DNA of 43,464 nt from Prorocentrum cordatum (GCA_963575745.1 CAUYUJ010007183.1:5001-48464), one strand, 5' to 3'; counted from the stretch's first letter, positions 10,401-20,229 are shown. Program-made: numbers and translations. The notes: generated by a model from the letters alone, not told the origin.

Positions 10401-10570
10401 CGTCGTCCTCGTCCTCGTCATCGGCGTCGTCGTCGCCGGCCTCGTCGTCGGCGTCGTCGTCGTCGGCCTCGTCGTCGTCGGCGTCGTCGTCGTCGTTGGC
10501 CTCGTCGTCGTCGTCGCCGTCGGCGTCGTCGTCGGCGGCGTCGTCGTCGTCGTCGTCGTCGGCGGCGGCG
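10385..10570 (+). repeat. (CGT)n / (CGG)n triplet tract
   Basis: Interrupted CGTCGT and GGC triplets that grade into GGCGGCGG. Confidence 0.85.
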
Positions 10571-10780
10571 GTGGCGGCGGCGCCCGTCCGACCCACAGTC
10601 CCATCGCGGTCGGCGCCACCCCGCTCAGCGCGCTGGAGCGCCCGGGCGACGCGGCCGCAGGCAGCGCGCCGCGGGCGCCGGCGGAGCCGCCGGCGGAACC
10701 GCCAGCGGAGCTGCGCGGTGGCGCGGCCTCCGCGCCGCCGGAGGGGCGGGGCGGGGCGGGGTGGTGGAGAGTGTGGAGGG
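10571..10780. other. GC-rich island
   Basis: Very GC-rich unique DNA with NotI-like GCGGCCGC and a GGGGCGGGGC tail. It is open in three plus-strand frames and has no domain I can identify. It could hold an exon, but nothing in it decides that. Confidence 0.3.
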
Positions 10781-10812
10781 TGTGGATGATGATGATGATG
10801 GTGATGAGGACG

Positions 10813-10892
<80 letters not shown>

Positions 10893-10893
10893 C

Positions 10894-10936
<43 letters not shown>

Positions 10937-10951
10937 CGATGACGATGATTG

Positions 10952-10983
<32 letters not shown>

Positions 10984-11344
10984 TGGATGATGATGGTGAT
11001 GATGATGATGGTGGTGGTGATGATGATGATGATGATGGTGGTGATGATGATGATGGTGATGGTGATGATGATGATGGTGATGATGATAATGATGATGATG
11101 ATAATCATGATCAGAATCATGACGATGATCATGGTGATGATGATCATGGTGATGATGATGCTGATGATGATGGTTAATGATGCTGGTAATGATGATGATG
11201 ATGATGATGATGATGAGGATAATGATGAGGATGATGATGAGGACGAGGATGAGGATAAGGGTGTTGATGATGATGATGATGGTGATGGTGATGATGAGGA
11301 GGATGATGATGGTGGTGGTGATTATGTAGGCGATGATGATGCTT

Positions 11345-11404
<60 letters not shown>

Positions 11405-11805
11405 GTGGTGATGGTGATGGTGATGGTGATGGTGATGGTGATGGTGGTGGTGGTAGTGATGAAGGTGGTGGTGGTGATGATGATGAGGATGAGTATGAGG
11501 ATGATAATCTGATGATGATGCTGCTGCTGATGATGATGATCATGGTGATGGTCATGGTTGTGGTGGCGGTGATGAGGATGAGGATGAGGATGAGGCTGAG
11601 GGAGATAATGCGGATGATGATGATGATGATGATCATGATCATGATCATGATCATGATCATGATCATGATCATGATGGTGATCTGATTGATGATGCTGATG
11701 ATGATGACGAGGATGGTGATGGTGATGATGATGACGAAGAAGAAGAGGATGAGGATGAGGATGGGGATGAGGAGGATGAGGAGGAGGTGGAGGAGGGATG
11801 CTGCT

Positions 11806-11878
<73 letters not shown>

Positions 11879-12094
11879 GATGATGCTGACGATGACGATG
11901 ATGATGACGATGACGATGACGATCAGGACGACGAGGAGGACGATGATGGTGGTGGTGATGGTGGTTGTGGTGGTGACGATGATGTTAAGACTGATGCTGA
12001 TGGTCAGGATGGTGAAGGTGATGGTGGTGATGATGATTATTATCATGGAGTGCTGGTGATGTGATGGTGGTGGTTGAGCACGAGCGGAAGGTAG
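10781..12094 (+). repeat. Second large (GAT)n block
   Basis: About 1.3 kb of GAT triplets with GGT, GAG, CTG and GAC patches. A pure self-complementary hexamer run (ATGATC)n lies at 11629-11675, and (CTG)6 at about 11800-11818 precedes (GAT)20. Asp-rich and Met-rich frames of up to 460 codons are repeat products. Confidence 0.9.
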
Positions 12095-12148
12095 AGGAGG
12101 AGGAGGAGGAGGAGGATGAGGAGGAGGAGGAGGAGTTGCAGGCAGGGA

Positions 12149-12213
<65 letters not shown>

Positions 12214-12330
12214 TGATGAGGAAGGGAGGAGGAGGAGGAGGGAGGAGGAGGAGGAGGAGGAGTTGCAGGCAGGGAAGGATGATGATGAAGAGGAGGAGGA
12301 GGAGGAAATTGAGAATGAGGATGATGCCCT
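12095..12330 (+). repeat. (GAG)n/(GAT)n tract with an internal duplication
   Basis: GAG and GAT triplets. A segment with GAGTTGCAGGCAGGGAAGG occurs at 12108-12160 and again at 12238-12290, so a unit of about 130 bp was duplicated. This is one of the few tracts with purines on the plus strand. Confidence 0.85.
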
Positions 12331-12690
12331 GCGGACGAGGATGTCGACGCCGACGCCGCTGCGAGCGCCGACGCGCCTCCCCCGGACGCCGGCGCCTGGC
12401 AGCAGGCTGCCGCCTGCCCCTGCTGCCCCCCCCGTCTCTGGCCCTCCCCGCTCGGGCCCCCCCCCTCTGCTCCTGCCCCTTTTCCTCCTCCTTTGCTCCT
12501 GCCCCTCTGCTCCTGCCCCTCTGCTCCTGCCCCTCTGCTCCTGCCCCTCTGCTCCTCTGCTCCTGCCCCTTTTCCTCCTCCTCCTTTTCCCCGTCTCTGC
12601 CCCTCTGCTCCTGCCCCTCTGCTCCTGCCCCTTTTCCTCCTCCTGCTCCTCCTCCTCCTCCTCCTCCTCCTCCTCCTCCTCATCCTCCTC
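12331..12690 (+). repeat. GC-rich segment, 14-bp minisatellite and CTC tract
   Basis: After about 130 bp of GC-rich sequence comes a tandem array of the 14-mer CTGCTCCTGCCCCT (about 12470-12640), then (CTC)n to 12690. Confidence 0.85.
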
Positions 12691-12746
12691 CTGGGGAATG
12701 AGAGCGTGGTGCCACAGGGATCGACTACCGCGACCTGTACTCGTGA

Positions 12747-12929
12747 GGGGTAAGAGTTACGATCGCTCAGTACTCTGGTGCCGCCTCCGTGGACATCGAT
12801 TGCGACACAACCAACGATTTCAAAGCCTCCACGGCCAATGATGTCAAAAACGCCTCCGCGGTTGATTTCTCAGCCGCCTTCCAGTATCCAGCCGTGTACG
12901 AGAAGGATTTCAAAGTCGGGGTCGAGTGA
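12747..12929 (+). CDS. Possible terminal exon or chance frame, function unknown
   Basis: A 60-codon stretch open from 12747 to a TGA at 12927-12929, without a Met. It includes ASVDIDCDTTNDFKAS and FQYPAVYEKDFKVGVE, a mixed composition unlike the surrounding frames. The DNA holds about three degenerate copies of a 22-27 bp unit (ACGATTTCAAAGCCTCC-like), which may explain the apparent coding quality. The opposite strand is also open here. No family is recognised. Confidence 0.2.
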   Translation, partial: GVRVTIAQYSGAASVDIDCDTTNDFKASTANDVKNASAVDFSAAFQYPAVYEKDFKVGVE

Positions 12930-13414
12930 AGTCGCTCGTGCGGTGATTGGGGCCAGCGCCCCAGCCACCCCTGCCGCCGCCCCAGATCCTCGTTCGACCC
13001 CCACTCCTCGGTTGAGCCTCCCCTCCTCCTCCTCCCCATGTCGCTCTCGCTCGACGCCTGGAGCCATGCCGAGCTTCAAGGCCTTAGTGGCCTACGCCAG
13101 TCAATTCTGAGTTTCTTTGGGCCCTGGTCCGTGTCTCTCGACCTCGGTAGTCGAGCGAAGTCAACTCGGGGCTCCCACCTCCCTTGGGGGAGGCTACATG
13201 TTTCGCATTCTGCGCCCGATAGATCACATATTGTAAAGTGCCGTTCAGCTTGCGCCTGGTCGTTCGTGAGACGAACTTGGTCCGATATCGTTGCCGTCGC
13301 CGCCCCCTCTGCTCCTGCCCCCCCTGTTGGCATTGCTCGGACGTGCGCTTTTTTCTCAAGGGCGCCCTCGAGAGCGCGGCGCTATTCGCGCTCCGCGGTT
13401 CGGTTCCCGTTCCT
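12930..13414. other. Unassigned segment
   Basis: Mixed-composition unique sequence with open frames of 60-110 codons on both strands. None carries a domain I can name. No RNA gene is seen. Confidence 0.35.
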
Positions 13415-13600
13415 CTTCCTCCTCCTCCTCCTCCTCCTCCTCCTTATCGCTACGCGATCAGGCAGAGTCTCCAGAGTTTCCTCCTCCTCCTCCTCCTCCT
13501 TCCCCCTCCTCCTCCTCCTCCTCCTCCTCCTCCTCCTCCTCCTCCTTCCCCCTGCTCCTCCTTCTCCTCCTTCTCCTCCTCCTCCCCCTCCTCCTCCCCT
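13415..13600 (+). repeat. (CTC)n polypyrimidine tract
   Basis: CTC tract interrupted at about 13443-13480, pyrimidines on the plus strand. A hairpin follows at 13633-13658 (arms GCTTCGCG / CGCGAAGC). Confidence 0.85.
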
Positions 13601-13826
13601 GGGGGGCGGCGCGAGGGCGCGAAGTTATTCGCGCTTCGCGCAGCGCGACGCGCGAAGCTAGGCGCTCTTGTCGATCCGGGCGGGAAAACCTGCGAAGAGC
13701 ATCTTGGCTTATCTTGCGCATCGTGACGCCTGAACGAGACCGACGAACAAGAAACACGCGGGGAATGGTCCCGCTCCTGTTTCTTTTTTGCTGCTGGTGG
13801 ACTTCGCCCTGTTCTACTTCAGCCAC

Positions 13827-13974
13827 GCGCATAAGGGGGGTATGGGGGAGCGGGCAAGGCTTCTCAGAAGCACCCCCGCTTCTCAGAAGGCGCGGGCCTT
13901 GTCTATAGATGTGCGGCCGGCACCTTCCAAGAAAAAACCTCCTTCTGAGAAGCCCCCCCTGCCCCCTTGTGCGC
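13827..13974. repeat. Inverted-repeat structure of about 150 bp
   Basis: Left arm 13827-13870 and right arm 13942-13974 are imperfect inverted repeats. The outer ends are GCGCATAAGGGGG and CCCCCTTGTGCGC (one mismatch); the inner ends are CTTCTCAGAAG and CTTCTGAGAAG. A third CTTCTCAGAAG lies in the loop. It resembles a small inverted-repeat element, but only one copy is seen. Confidence 0.55.
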
Positions 13975-14097
13975 GCCGCCAACTGCTCACGGGATAGGGT
14001 GGCGTCTTCGTCGCGGTCGGGCACGTCTCTTTCGCGGTCTCCATGGCGGTCGGGGACGAGAGGGCCAAGACGACAGTTTTTACTCCGACGGCTACGT

Positions 14098-14243
14098 TTA
14101 AGCCGGGCCTTCCCTCAACAGGGGGAATATTCCAAAATAGTATACATTAGCCTGGGAACGATTTTTTGCGCATGTTTTGTTTTGTTTGGGAATTTTCAAA
14201 TTTTCGTCCAAAATCCGCTTGTGGGGGGACATGCCCGACTTAA
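14098..14243 (+). mobile_element. Family 1 MITE-like element, copy a
   Basis: 146 bp with terminal inverted repeats: TTAAGCCGGGCCTTCCCTC on the left and, read from the other strand, TTAAGTCGGGCATGTCCCC on the right. The interior carries GGGGGAATATTCCAAAATAG and AATTTTC-type AT-rich sequence shared with 19738-19872 and 27645-27827. There is no coding capacity, so it would be non-autonomous. No clear target-site duplication remains. Confidence 0.65.
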
Positions 14244-14534
14244 AGGTTGATCTGGACTCCAGATCCCAATCACTACTGCACGCGCCTTCCTGTTTCGAGA
14301 GTCGAGAGGTATTCCCGCTTCCCTCCTCTTCGGGGGGGCGGGCGGAACCCCAATCGACTTCCAGCGCTCTCCTGCCTCATGCTTCCACCCACCTCTTCCG
14401 ACCGGTGAGCAGCGCTGCCGTCGCCAGTCGTCCGTCACCCAGGCATTTTCGCATCGTGTTGTTTGAGGCTTTTTGGGGCGCTCCTGTCGCTGGCTTGGGC
14501 CAAGCCCCCCCCCACCCCCACCCCCTTCCTCTCT
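14244..14534. other. Unassigned segment
   Basis: Unique sequence between the family 1 element and the next CTC tract. Open frames exist on both strands but none is recognised. Confidence 0.35.
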
Positions 14535-14830
14535 TCTCCTCCTCCTCCTCCTCCTTTTCCTCCTCTTCCAGCTCCTCCTCCTCCTCCTCCTCCTCCTCGC
14601 CTCCTCCTCCTCCCTCCTCCCCTCCTCCTCCTCCTCCCCCACTCCTCCTCCTCTCCTCCTTTTCCTCCTCCTTTCCTCTCTCCTCCTTTTCCTCTTCCTC
14701 TTCCTCCTCCTCCCCACCTCCTCCCCCCCTCCTCCTCCTCCTCGTCCTCCTCATCCTCTTCTTTTCCCTCCTCCTCCTCCTCCTCCTCCTCCTCCTCCTC
14801 CTCCTCCTCCTCCTCCTCCTCCCCCCCTCC
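14535..14830 (+). repeat. (CTC)n polypyrimidine tract
   Basis: Nearly 300 bp of CTC with CCC and CTT variants. It ends in a C run and then ATTTTGGCTCCAG, which fits a polypyrimidine tract plus 3' splice acceptor. Confidence 0.85.
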
Positions 14831-14845
14831 ACATTTTGGCTCCAG

Positions 14846-14960
14846 GTGACGTGCGAGGTTCCAAAGCACCCGCAGCTCGACTCAGTCGGCGAGTCCTCGC
14901 GGCACGACCCGCCGCAGTTCCTGGTGAAGGTGCCCTCCCGCCTCGCGCCCTTTCTCTTGG
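14846..14960 (+). CDS. Candidate internal exon, function unknown
   Basis: Directly after the CTC tract and a CAG acceptor-like trinucleotide, a frame reads VTCEVPKHPQLDSVGES, then SRHDPPQFLVKVPSRL, then APFLLGE before a (GA)n run. The composition is that of an ordinary protein and the position fits an exon behind a polypyrimidine tract. The 3' boundary is not resolved: dinoflagellate donors may be GT, GC or GA, and a GAGAGA run follows. I recognise no family. Confidence 0.3.
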
Positions 14961-14981
14961 GAGAGAGAGAGAGAGAGAGAT
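14957..14981 (+). repeat. (GA)n microsatellite
   Basis: Short GA run at the end of the exon-like island. Confidence 0.85.
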
Positions 14982-15009
14982 TATCCCAGTGCGACCCTAC
15001 CTAGGAGTT

Positions 15010-15159
15010 GGAGCATTTAGGAAAGCAACATCTACATCTACACCGACATCTACATTTACATATACACCTGCATCTACATCTACATCAGCATCAACAGCGA
15101 TACTCACATACATCTACATCTGCACCTACATATACACCTACATCTACACCTACATATAT
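15010..15159 (+). repeat. (CTACAT)n hexanucleotide tract
   Basis: Interrupted hexamers CTACAT / CTACAC / ATATAC, with CATCTACATCTA runs. Confidence 0.85.
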
Positions 15160-15560
15160 GCTGCCTATGCTATGCTATGATATGATATGATATGCTGCGC
15201 TGTGCTATGCTATGCTATGTTATGATATGCGATGCTGCGCTATGCTATGCTATGATATGATATGCTAAGTTTTGCTGTGCTATGCTATGCTATGATATTC
15301 CGCGCTATGCCATGCTAGGCTATGATATGATATGTTGTGCTATGCTATGCTTTGCGATGATATGCTATAGTATGCTGCGCTATGCTATGCTGTGCTATGC
15401 TGTGCTGCGCTATGCTGCGCTGTGCTATGCTAAGCAATGCTATGCGATACTATGCTGTGCTATGCTGCGCTATGCTATGATACGTTACGATATGCTGAGC
15501 CATGATATGATATGTTATGCCATGCTTGGCTATGCTATGCTATGCTATGCTGTGCTAATG
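15160..15560 (+). repeat. (TATGC)n pentanucleotide array
   Basis: About 400 bp of TATGC with TATGA and TGTGC or TGCGC variants. The 5-bp period gives stop codons in most frames, so no protein is implied. Confidence 0.9.
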
Positions 15561-15755
15561 TTGCGCTAAGGTAAGCTAAGCTAAGCTATGTTAAGCTAAG
15601 CTAAGCTAGGCTAGGCTAGGCTAAGCTAAGCTCAGCTAAGCTAAGCTGAGCGAAGATGAGATCAGTTAGGCTAAGCTAAGCTAAGCTAAGTTAGGCTAGG
15701 CAAAGCTAAACTAAGCTAAGCTAAGATGAGATAAGCTAGGCTAAGCTAAGCGAAG
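15561..15755 (+). repeat. (TAAGC)n pentanucleotide array
   Basis: Continues the previous array in the same 5-bp rhythm but with TAAGC and TAGGC as the unit. One base separates the two motifs, so one array probably arose from the other. AGCT palindromes recur every 5 bp. Confidence 0.9.
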
Positions 15756-15835
15756 CTTACGGGGAACCGCGGGGCGGATCCTGGGGGAACCGCCGGGCGG
15801 ATGCCGGGGGAACCGCCCGGGGCGGGACCCACTGC
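15756..15835 (+). repeat. GC-rich ~25-bp repeat
   Basis: Three copies of GGGGAACCGCCGGGCGGAT-like sequence in a row, immediately after the pentamer array. Confidence 0.7.
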
Positions 15836-16689
15836 CCGGCCCTTGAAGCATGCAGGGTAAGAACCCTTCTAGGCAGAGCCTAGGTAGGGACAAAACCAAA
15901 AAACAGGATATGAGGAGGATATGCAAGACATCTGAGGAGGAAGAGAAAACGAGAGAGCGAGAGAGAAAACACATAACAAAGAGAGCGAGCGTGAGAGAGA
16001 GAGGGAAAGACAGAGAAATCCATATATATATATATATACAAGACTGCACTGGCGCTGCGCGCCATGCACCTTGGTCCTTGAGTTTCGCAAGCTAGCGGAG
16101 TGCGTGCGTGCGTACATACGCGCGCATCTGCGCCCATACGTACACGTTGTATTTGTGAATATGAATGTACGCGTGCAAGGGTATGTACACGTATACGCAA
16201 ATCGTTTGCGCAGCCCTGGGCGCGCATGCACATGCGCATCTCGGAAGGTCTGCAAGAATGTCTCAGGCGAAGAAAGCGGGAACACTATGGAGCAATGCAT
16301 TTCCGCAGTCGGAGTTGCGAGGACATCCAAAGCGAAGCGGGTTCGACTACTGCTTCTTCCTCATCCTTTTCCCCTTGCTTCGTTTGCTAGCTGGGTGGTA
16401 ATCGTAATCGTTACTTCTCCTCCGCGCTCCTTTATCTGCTCCTCGTTCTATTTGTCCTCGTATTTTTCTGTGCCCGTTTCTTTCCCCCCCTTCCTCCTGC
16501 TTCTCCTCCTGTTTCTCCTCCTCAGTCCTGTGCCGATTGAGCTGAACCGGAAGAGCTGAAGAGGATGAGGAGAAGGAGGAGGAGGAGGAGGAGGAGAAGG
16601 AGGAATCAAGACGAGGAAGAGGATGGGGACGACGACAACGACGACGACGAAGAAGGCGACGACAAAGAGAAGGGATAATGAGAGGGGGA
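15836..16689. other. Mixed low-complexity segment
   Basis: Holds a GA-rich patch (15940-16020), an (AT)n run (16022-16038) and alternating purine-pyrimidine words such as TGCGTGCGTGCGTACATACG (16090-16250) that could adopt Z-DNA. A CTC patch (about 16490-16530) and GAG/GAC patches (16560-16675) follow. No gene is recognised. Confidence 0.5.
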
Positions 16690-17270
16690 GGCCGCTGTGT
16701 TGGGATCTCGTGGTACGCCTCTCGGGGGCCTCTGGGAGGCAGTTTTGAAGCCTCTTGGGGGCTGTTTGTGGGCCTCTTGGGATCTTTTTGGGGCCTCTTG
16801 GGGGCCTCTTGGGGGCTCCTTGGGGCCTCTGGGGAGCCTCTTGGGGCCTCTGGGGAGCCTCTTGGGGCCTCTCGGGGCCCGCTCGCGGCGGAAAACTTAA
16901 GTTTTGAATTTTTGGGCGCCCTCTTGGGCTTCTCTTGGGGCCGTTTTGGCGCTCTCTTGGGCCGCCTTGGGCGCCTCTTGGGCGGTCTTGGAGCCCTCCT
17001 GGACTGTGTTGGGGCCTTCTTGGGGGCCTCTTGGGCAGTACTGGGGCGATCTAGGGAGCCTCTTGTCTTGGGCCGTGATGGAGCGCGGGGAAGCGGAAAA
17101 AGCGAAAAGGCCAAAAACATAGAAAAACACACAGGAAAATCAACCATTTTAGCCTCTCGGGGCTCTCTTGGGAGGCCTCTTGGGGTCTCTTGGGGCGTCT
17201 TGGAGGCCTCTTGGGCAGTCTTGGGCCGATCTTTGGGTGTCTCGGGGCCCTCTTTGGCCGTCGTGGGGGC
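16690..17270 (+). repeat. GGCCTCTTGGGG 12-mer array with A-rich islands
   Basis: Same unit as 9085-9830. The island at about 17072-17152 resembles the two islands there, although its AAAATCANTGATTTT palindrome is degraded. A shorter A/T patch lies at about 16885-16912. Confidence 0.85.
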
Positions 17271-17453
17271 TTCTTATTTCGCGTCGGACTCGCAGGACAG
17301 ACCTGCCTGGGGGGTCCAGGAGGACCGGAGATCCACGGAAGCACTCTGCAGGAGCGCCCCAGAGGCTCGGGGAGGCCGAAATTCGTTTGGGGGGGGGGGT
17401 GGGTGGGCACCGTGTGCCGCTTTCCGGGGGTCCCCGGCCCTGTAATAATATAT

Positions 17454-17519
<66 letters not shown>

Positions 17520-17779
17520 CGGATGGGGGGGGGAATGCGGACTTGAAGGCTGAGGAGGTGAGTTGTGGGAGGACCCCAGGTGCCCAAGCCCTACCCTGGC
17601 ATCCAGTACAGGGGCTCCAAGAGCCTGGACGACAAGCTCCAGCATGCAAGCGGCCGTCGCCGATGTCCCGCCGCTCCCCTGGGGCCAGCCTCGTCCTCAC
17701 CAGGCAGCCCATCCTTCTCCATCCCCCGCCATACTCTCCAATCCCCCCGCCCCACGCCCCCTCAGCCTCCCGCTTTCTC
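17271..17779. other. Unassigned segment with (TA)n and (GA)n microsatellites
   Basis: A (TA)n run lies at 17445-17475 and a (GA)n run at 17478-17516. The rest is unique, including the exon-like island at 17577-17650. Confidence 0.5.
17577..17650 (+). CDS. Candidate exon fragment, function unknown
   Basis: After ACCCCAG, which could be a 3' splice acceptor, one frame reads VPKPYPGIQYRGSK then SLDDKLQ, unlike repeat-driven peptides. A GTGAGT donor-like site lies only about 20 bases upstream, too close for a normal intron, so the exon structure is unclear. I recognise no family. Confidence 0.2.
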
Positions 17780-17880
17780 TCCTCCTCCTCCTCCTCCTCC
17801 TCCTCCTCCTCCTCCCTCCTCCTCCTCCTCCTCCTCCTCCTCCTCCTCCTCCTCCTCCTCCTCCTCCTCCTCCATTCCTC
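17780..17880 (+). repeat. (CTC)n polypyrimidine tract
   Basis: About 100 bp of CTC, pyrimidines on the plus strand. Confidence 0.9.
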
Positions 17881-17989
17881 CTCCTTATAGATAACTTCTC
17901 CCTGTCGCACACCGAGGCCAGTTTTTTAGGGCGGGCTGGGCGTTTCGCTTGAGACTTACTCACCACTTATGATTATGAAGCTCAAACAG

Positions 17990-18382
17990 CGACAACAATT
18001 TCACAGATGGAGGGCGGGTGGTTTTCAAAATGTGGCTCTCGCATTAGCGCCGTGCACGTTCGTTCCTATAAATTGCAAACGTTGCACGGATCGAGGGCGG
18101 GTCGTTTTCAAAGTGTGGTTTTCGCCGTAGCGCCGCGCACATTCGTTTAAACATTTGCCAGAGCTTCAGAGATTGATGGCGGGTCGTTTTCAAAATCTGG
18201 TTCTCGCCTTAGCGCCGCGCACATTCGTTTTTAAACATTTGCAAGAGTTTCACGGATTGAGGGCGGGTTGTTTTCAAAATGTTGTTTTCGCCTTAGCGCC
18301 GCGCACATTTAAAAACAAGTGCAAGAACTTCACGGATTGAGGGCGGGCCGTTTGCTTAAAATTTGCAAGCGTTTCACGGATT
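17990..18382 (+). repeat. ~85-bp tandem repeat, five copies
   Basis: Each unit contains TTTCACGGATTGAGGGCGGG, TTTTCAAAATGTGGTT, TTCGCCTTAGCGCCGCGCAC and ATTCGTTTTTAAACATTTGC. Spacings of the GGGCGGG motif are about 80-90 bp. The last copy is truncated. The period is not a multiple of three and no frame stays open. Confidence 0.85.
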
Positions 18383-18414
18383 CCCATGATCAATGTACCA
18401 GAAATTGCGTTTTG

Positions 18415-18585
18415 GAAGGATTCAGGATTATGCGGGCGCAAGAGTTATGTTGATTCGCTGTGCTGGAGTCCCAACAATGGCTGTCTGGTACGGTTTTGGA
18501 TCGTCAAGACGCAGCAGTCAGGTTGATACGTGGCGTTGAAATCCCGAGAACAATGTTTTGTCACGCTTCAGGATCATCAAACTGT
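18415..18585 (+). repeat. Degenerate ~75-bp tandem repeat
   Basis: Two and a half copies marked by TTCAGGAT, GTTGAT..CG, TTGAAATCCC and ACAATG, with many substitutions. It directly follows the 85-bp array. Confidence 0.6.
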
Positions 18586-18700
18586 CGTCTTCCAATGAGG
18601 CAGTTCCCTCAATGGAAATGAACCGTTGTATGGGGCCTATGAAACGGGAATTCTGCGGGAGGGTTAATTCCAACATGGCTGACGACTCTTAGGTTTCCAC
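18586..18700. other. Unassigned spacer
   Basis: Unique sequence with nothing recognisable. Confidence 0.4.
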
Positions 18701-19225
18701 TGGTTCTCCTCCTCCTCCTCCTCCGCCTCCTCCCCTCTCCTCCCTCCTCCTCCTTCTCCTCCTCTTTCTCCTCCTCCTCCTCCTCCTCCTCCTCCTCCGG
18801 CGGCGCGCGCGGGGCCTTCCCGCGGCCAGCGCACGTGGATCGGGAGCCGGCGGACTCACTTCCGCCGTCCCTCCCTCGAGGAGGGCGGCTGTCCCGCGGG
18901 TGTCCAGCCGTCCAAGACGGCGGCCACTCCCAGGGGGGAGGGGTCTTCCCGCCGTGGCCTACGAACTCCGATTCGCTGGACATCGTGACGAGGACGTAGG
19001 CGGCTCCTCCTCCTCCTCCTCCTCCTCCTCCTCCTCCTCCTCCTCCTCCTCCCTCCTCCACCTCTCCTCTCTCCTCCTCCTCCTCCGCCTCCTCCTCTCC
19101 TCCTCTTCCTCCTCCGCCTCCTCCTCCTCCTCCTCCTCCCCTCCTCTCCTCCTCCTCCTCCCCGCCCTCCTCCTCCTCCTCCTCCTCCTCCTCCTCCTCC
19201 TCCTCCTCCTCCTCCCTCCTGCGCG
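18701..19225 (+). repeat. Two (CTC)n tracts around a GC-rich island
   Basis: CTC tracts lie at 18705-18800 and 19005-19225. The island between them is GC-rich and open in frames on both strands. It could be an exon, but no family is recognised. Confidence 0.75.
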
Positions 19226-19409
19226 CCGTCCGACATTAGCGCGCCTGCACAAGTGCGAGTGTCACCTGCGAGGACTAGCTCGGCGGTGCCGGCGGCCGCC
19301 TGCGCCGCCGACGGCTCCCGCCTGCCGCCTCTGGCGGCCGCGCGGGCGCCGAGGACTCCGCCCAGGCTCGGCCTGGTCGAAAGGGCTCGGACAGGGGAGG
19401 TACGAATTT

Positions 19410-19592
19410 CCCAGAGATCCGACGCTCCAACAAAAATTGGAGCGCCAGGATTTTAGCAGTTCCCGGCCTCCGGGGGCCCTCGCCGGCTCTCGGGAGCGTC
19501 AGCGGGACGAAAAGCCGGCCCCGGGGAGCAGCCCGGACCTCCGGAGTTTACGCATGGCACCGAAAAGATATTGGAGCAGCCGCATGTCTGGG
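19410..19592 (+). mobile_element. Family 2 MITE-like element, copy a
   Basis: 183 bp starting CCCAGAGATCCGACGCTCCA and ending GGAGCAGCCGCATGTCTGGG. The ends are inverted repeats of each other. The interior shares TTCCCGGCCTCCGGGGGCCC and GTCCGGACCTC-type blocks with three other copies (25002, 26726 and 27072). It has no coding capacity. Confidence 0.7.
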
Positions 19593-19737
19593 TCGGAAAG
19601 AGGGGGGACGAAAGCTGCTGCATGCAGCTTGTCTCCGCCCCGCCGCTGGGCCCTTCCCTCGATGCGTGGGCGCTTCCCGGCGCCAGGAGGCGCCAGGGAA
19701 ACCGACTGCGTGAGCCGCTTCTTTCTCTGCCCTGGCC

Positions 19738-19872
19738 TGAAGTCGGGCGCGTCCCTCTACAGGAGGCATACTCCAAAATAGTAAAAAATAGTCTGGGGAC
19801 TATTTTCGCCCATTTTGGAATATTCTCTGATTGTTTATCCCAACCCATCCTGTGGTGTTGGGTCCTCGTTTT
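19738..19872 (+). mobile_element. Family 1 MITE-like element, copy b (degenerate)
   Basis: The left end GAAGTCGGGCGCGTCCCTCT and the following CAGGAGGCATACTCCAAAAT match the other copies. The right end (ATCCTGTGGTGTTGGGTCC) is a decayed version of CCCCCTGTAGGGGGACAGG in copy c. Only 145 bp separate it from the family 2 copy a. Confidence 0.5.
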
Positions 19873-19904
19873 GAAGAGACGGTCCCCGCGTTCTCCTCCT
19901 TCCT

Positions 19905-19945
19905 CCTTCCTCCTCCTCCTCCTCCTCCTCCCTCCTCCTCCCTCC
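19905..19945 (+). repeat. Short (CTC)n tract
   Basis: CTC/TCC run with pyrimidines on the plus strand. Confidence 0.85.
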
Positions 19946-19984
19946 TGCTTCCCATCCTTGCCTCTGCTTTCCGCATGCCCATCC

Positions 19985-20228
19985 CATGTCGGCGCACCCC
20001 TCGCAGGGTTCGTGGCCCCATAGGGAGCTCCACCGAAGGCCCTTGTGGCAGCGTTCGCATGCAGTTCCACCCTCATTTCAGCACACCCCTCACAGGGTTC
20101 GTGGCCCCATAGGGAGCTCCACCGAAGGCCCCAGTGGCTGCGTTCGCATGCAGTTCTACCCTCATTTCGGCGCACCCCTCACAGGGTTCGTGGCCCCATA
20201 GGGAGCTCCACCGAAGGCCCCAGTGGCA
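19985..20228 (+). repeat. 89-bp satellite, left part
   Basis: About 2.7 copies with an exact 89-bp period (GTTCGTGGCCCCATAGGGAG at 20008, 20097 and 20186). The last unit stops at ...GGCCCCAGTGGCA, where LINE-A begins. The array resumes at 24162. Confidence 0.9.
20213..20228 (+). repeat. Target-site duplication of LINE-A, left copy
   Basis: GAAGGCCCCAGTGGCA, identical to 24162-24177. The satellite unit is interrupted here and restarts with the same 16 bases on the other side of LINE-A. Confidence 0.75.
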
Positions 20229-20229
20229 C

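Noticed and set aside
10297-11685. 462-codon plus-strand frame with poly-Met and poly-Asp
   Set aside because: Product of (GAT)n and (CGT)n triplets. The composition follows the repeat unit exactly.
14832-14846. Third relict spliced leader (ACATTTTGGCTCCAG)
   Set aside because: Only the 3' half matches, with two differences, and the 5' half is plain CTC repeat. It is better read as a possible splice acceptor.
17168-17890. 240-codon plus-strand frame across (TA)n, (GA)n and CTC tracts
   Set aside because: It joins several microsatellites and a 12-mer array, so it is not a plausible protein.
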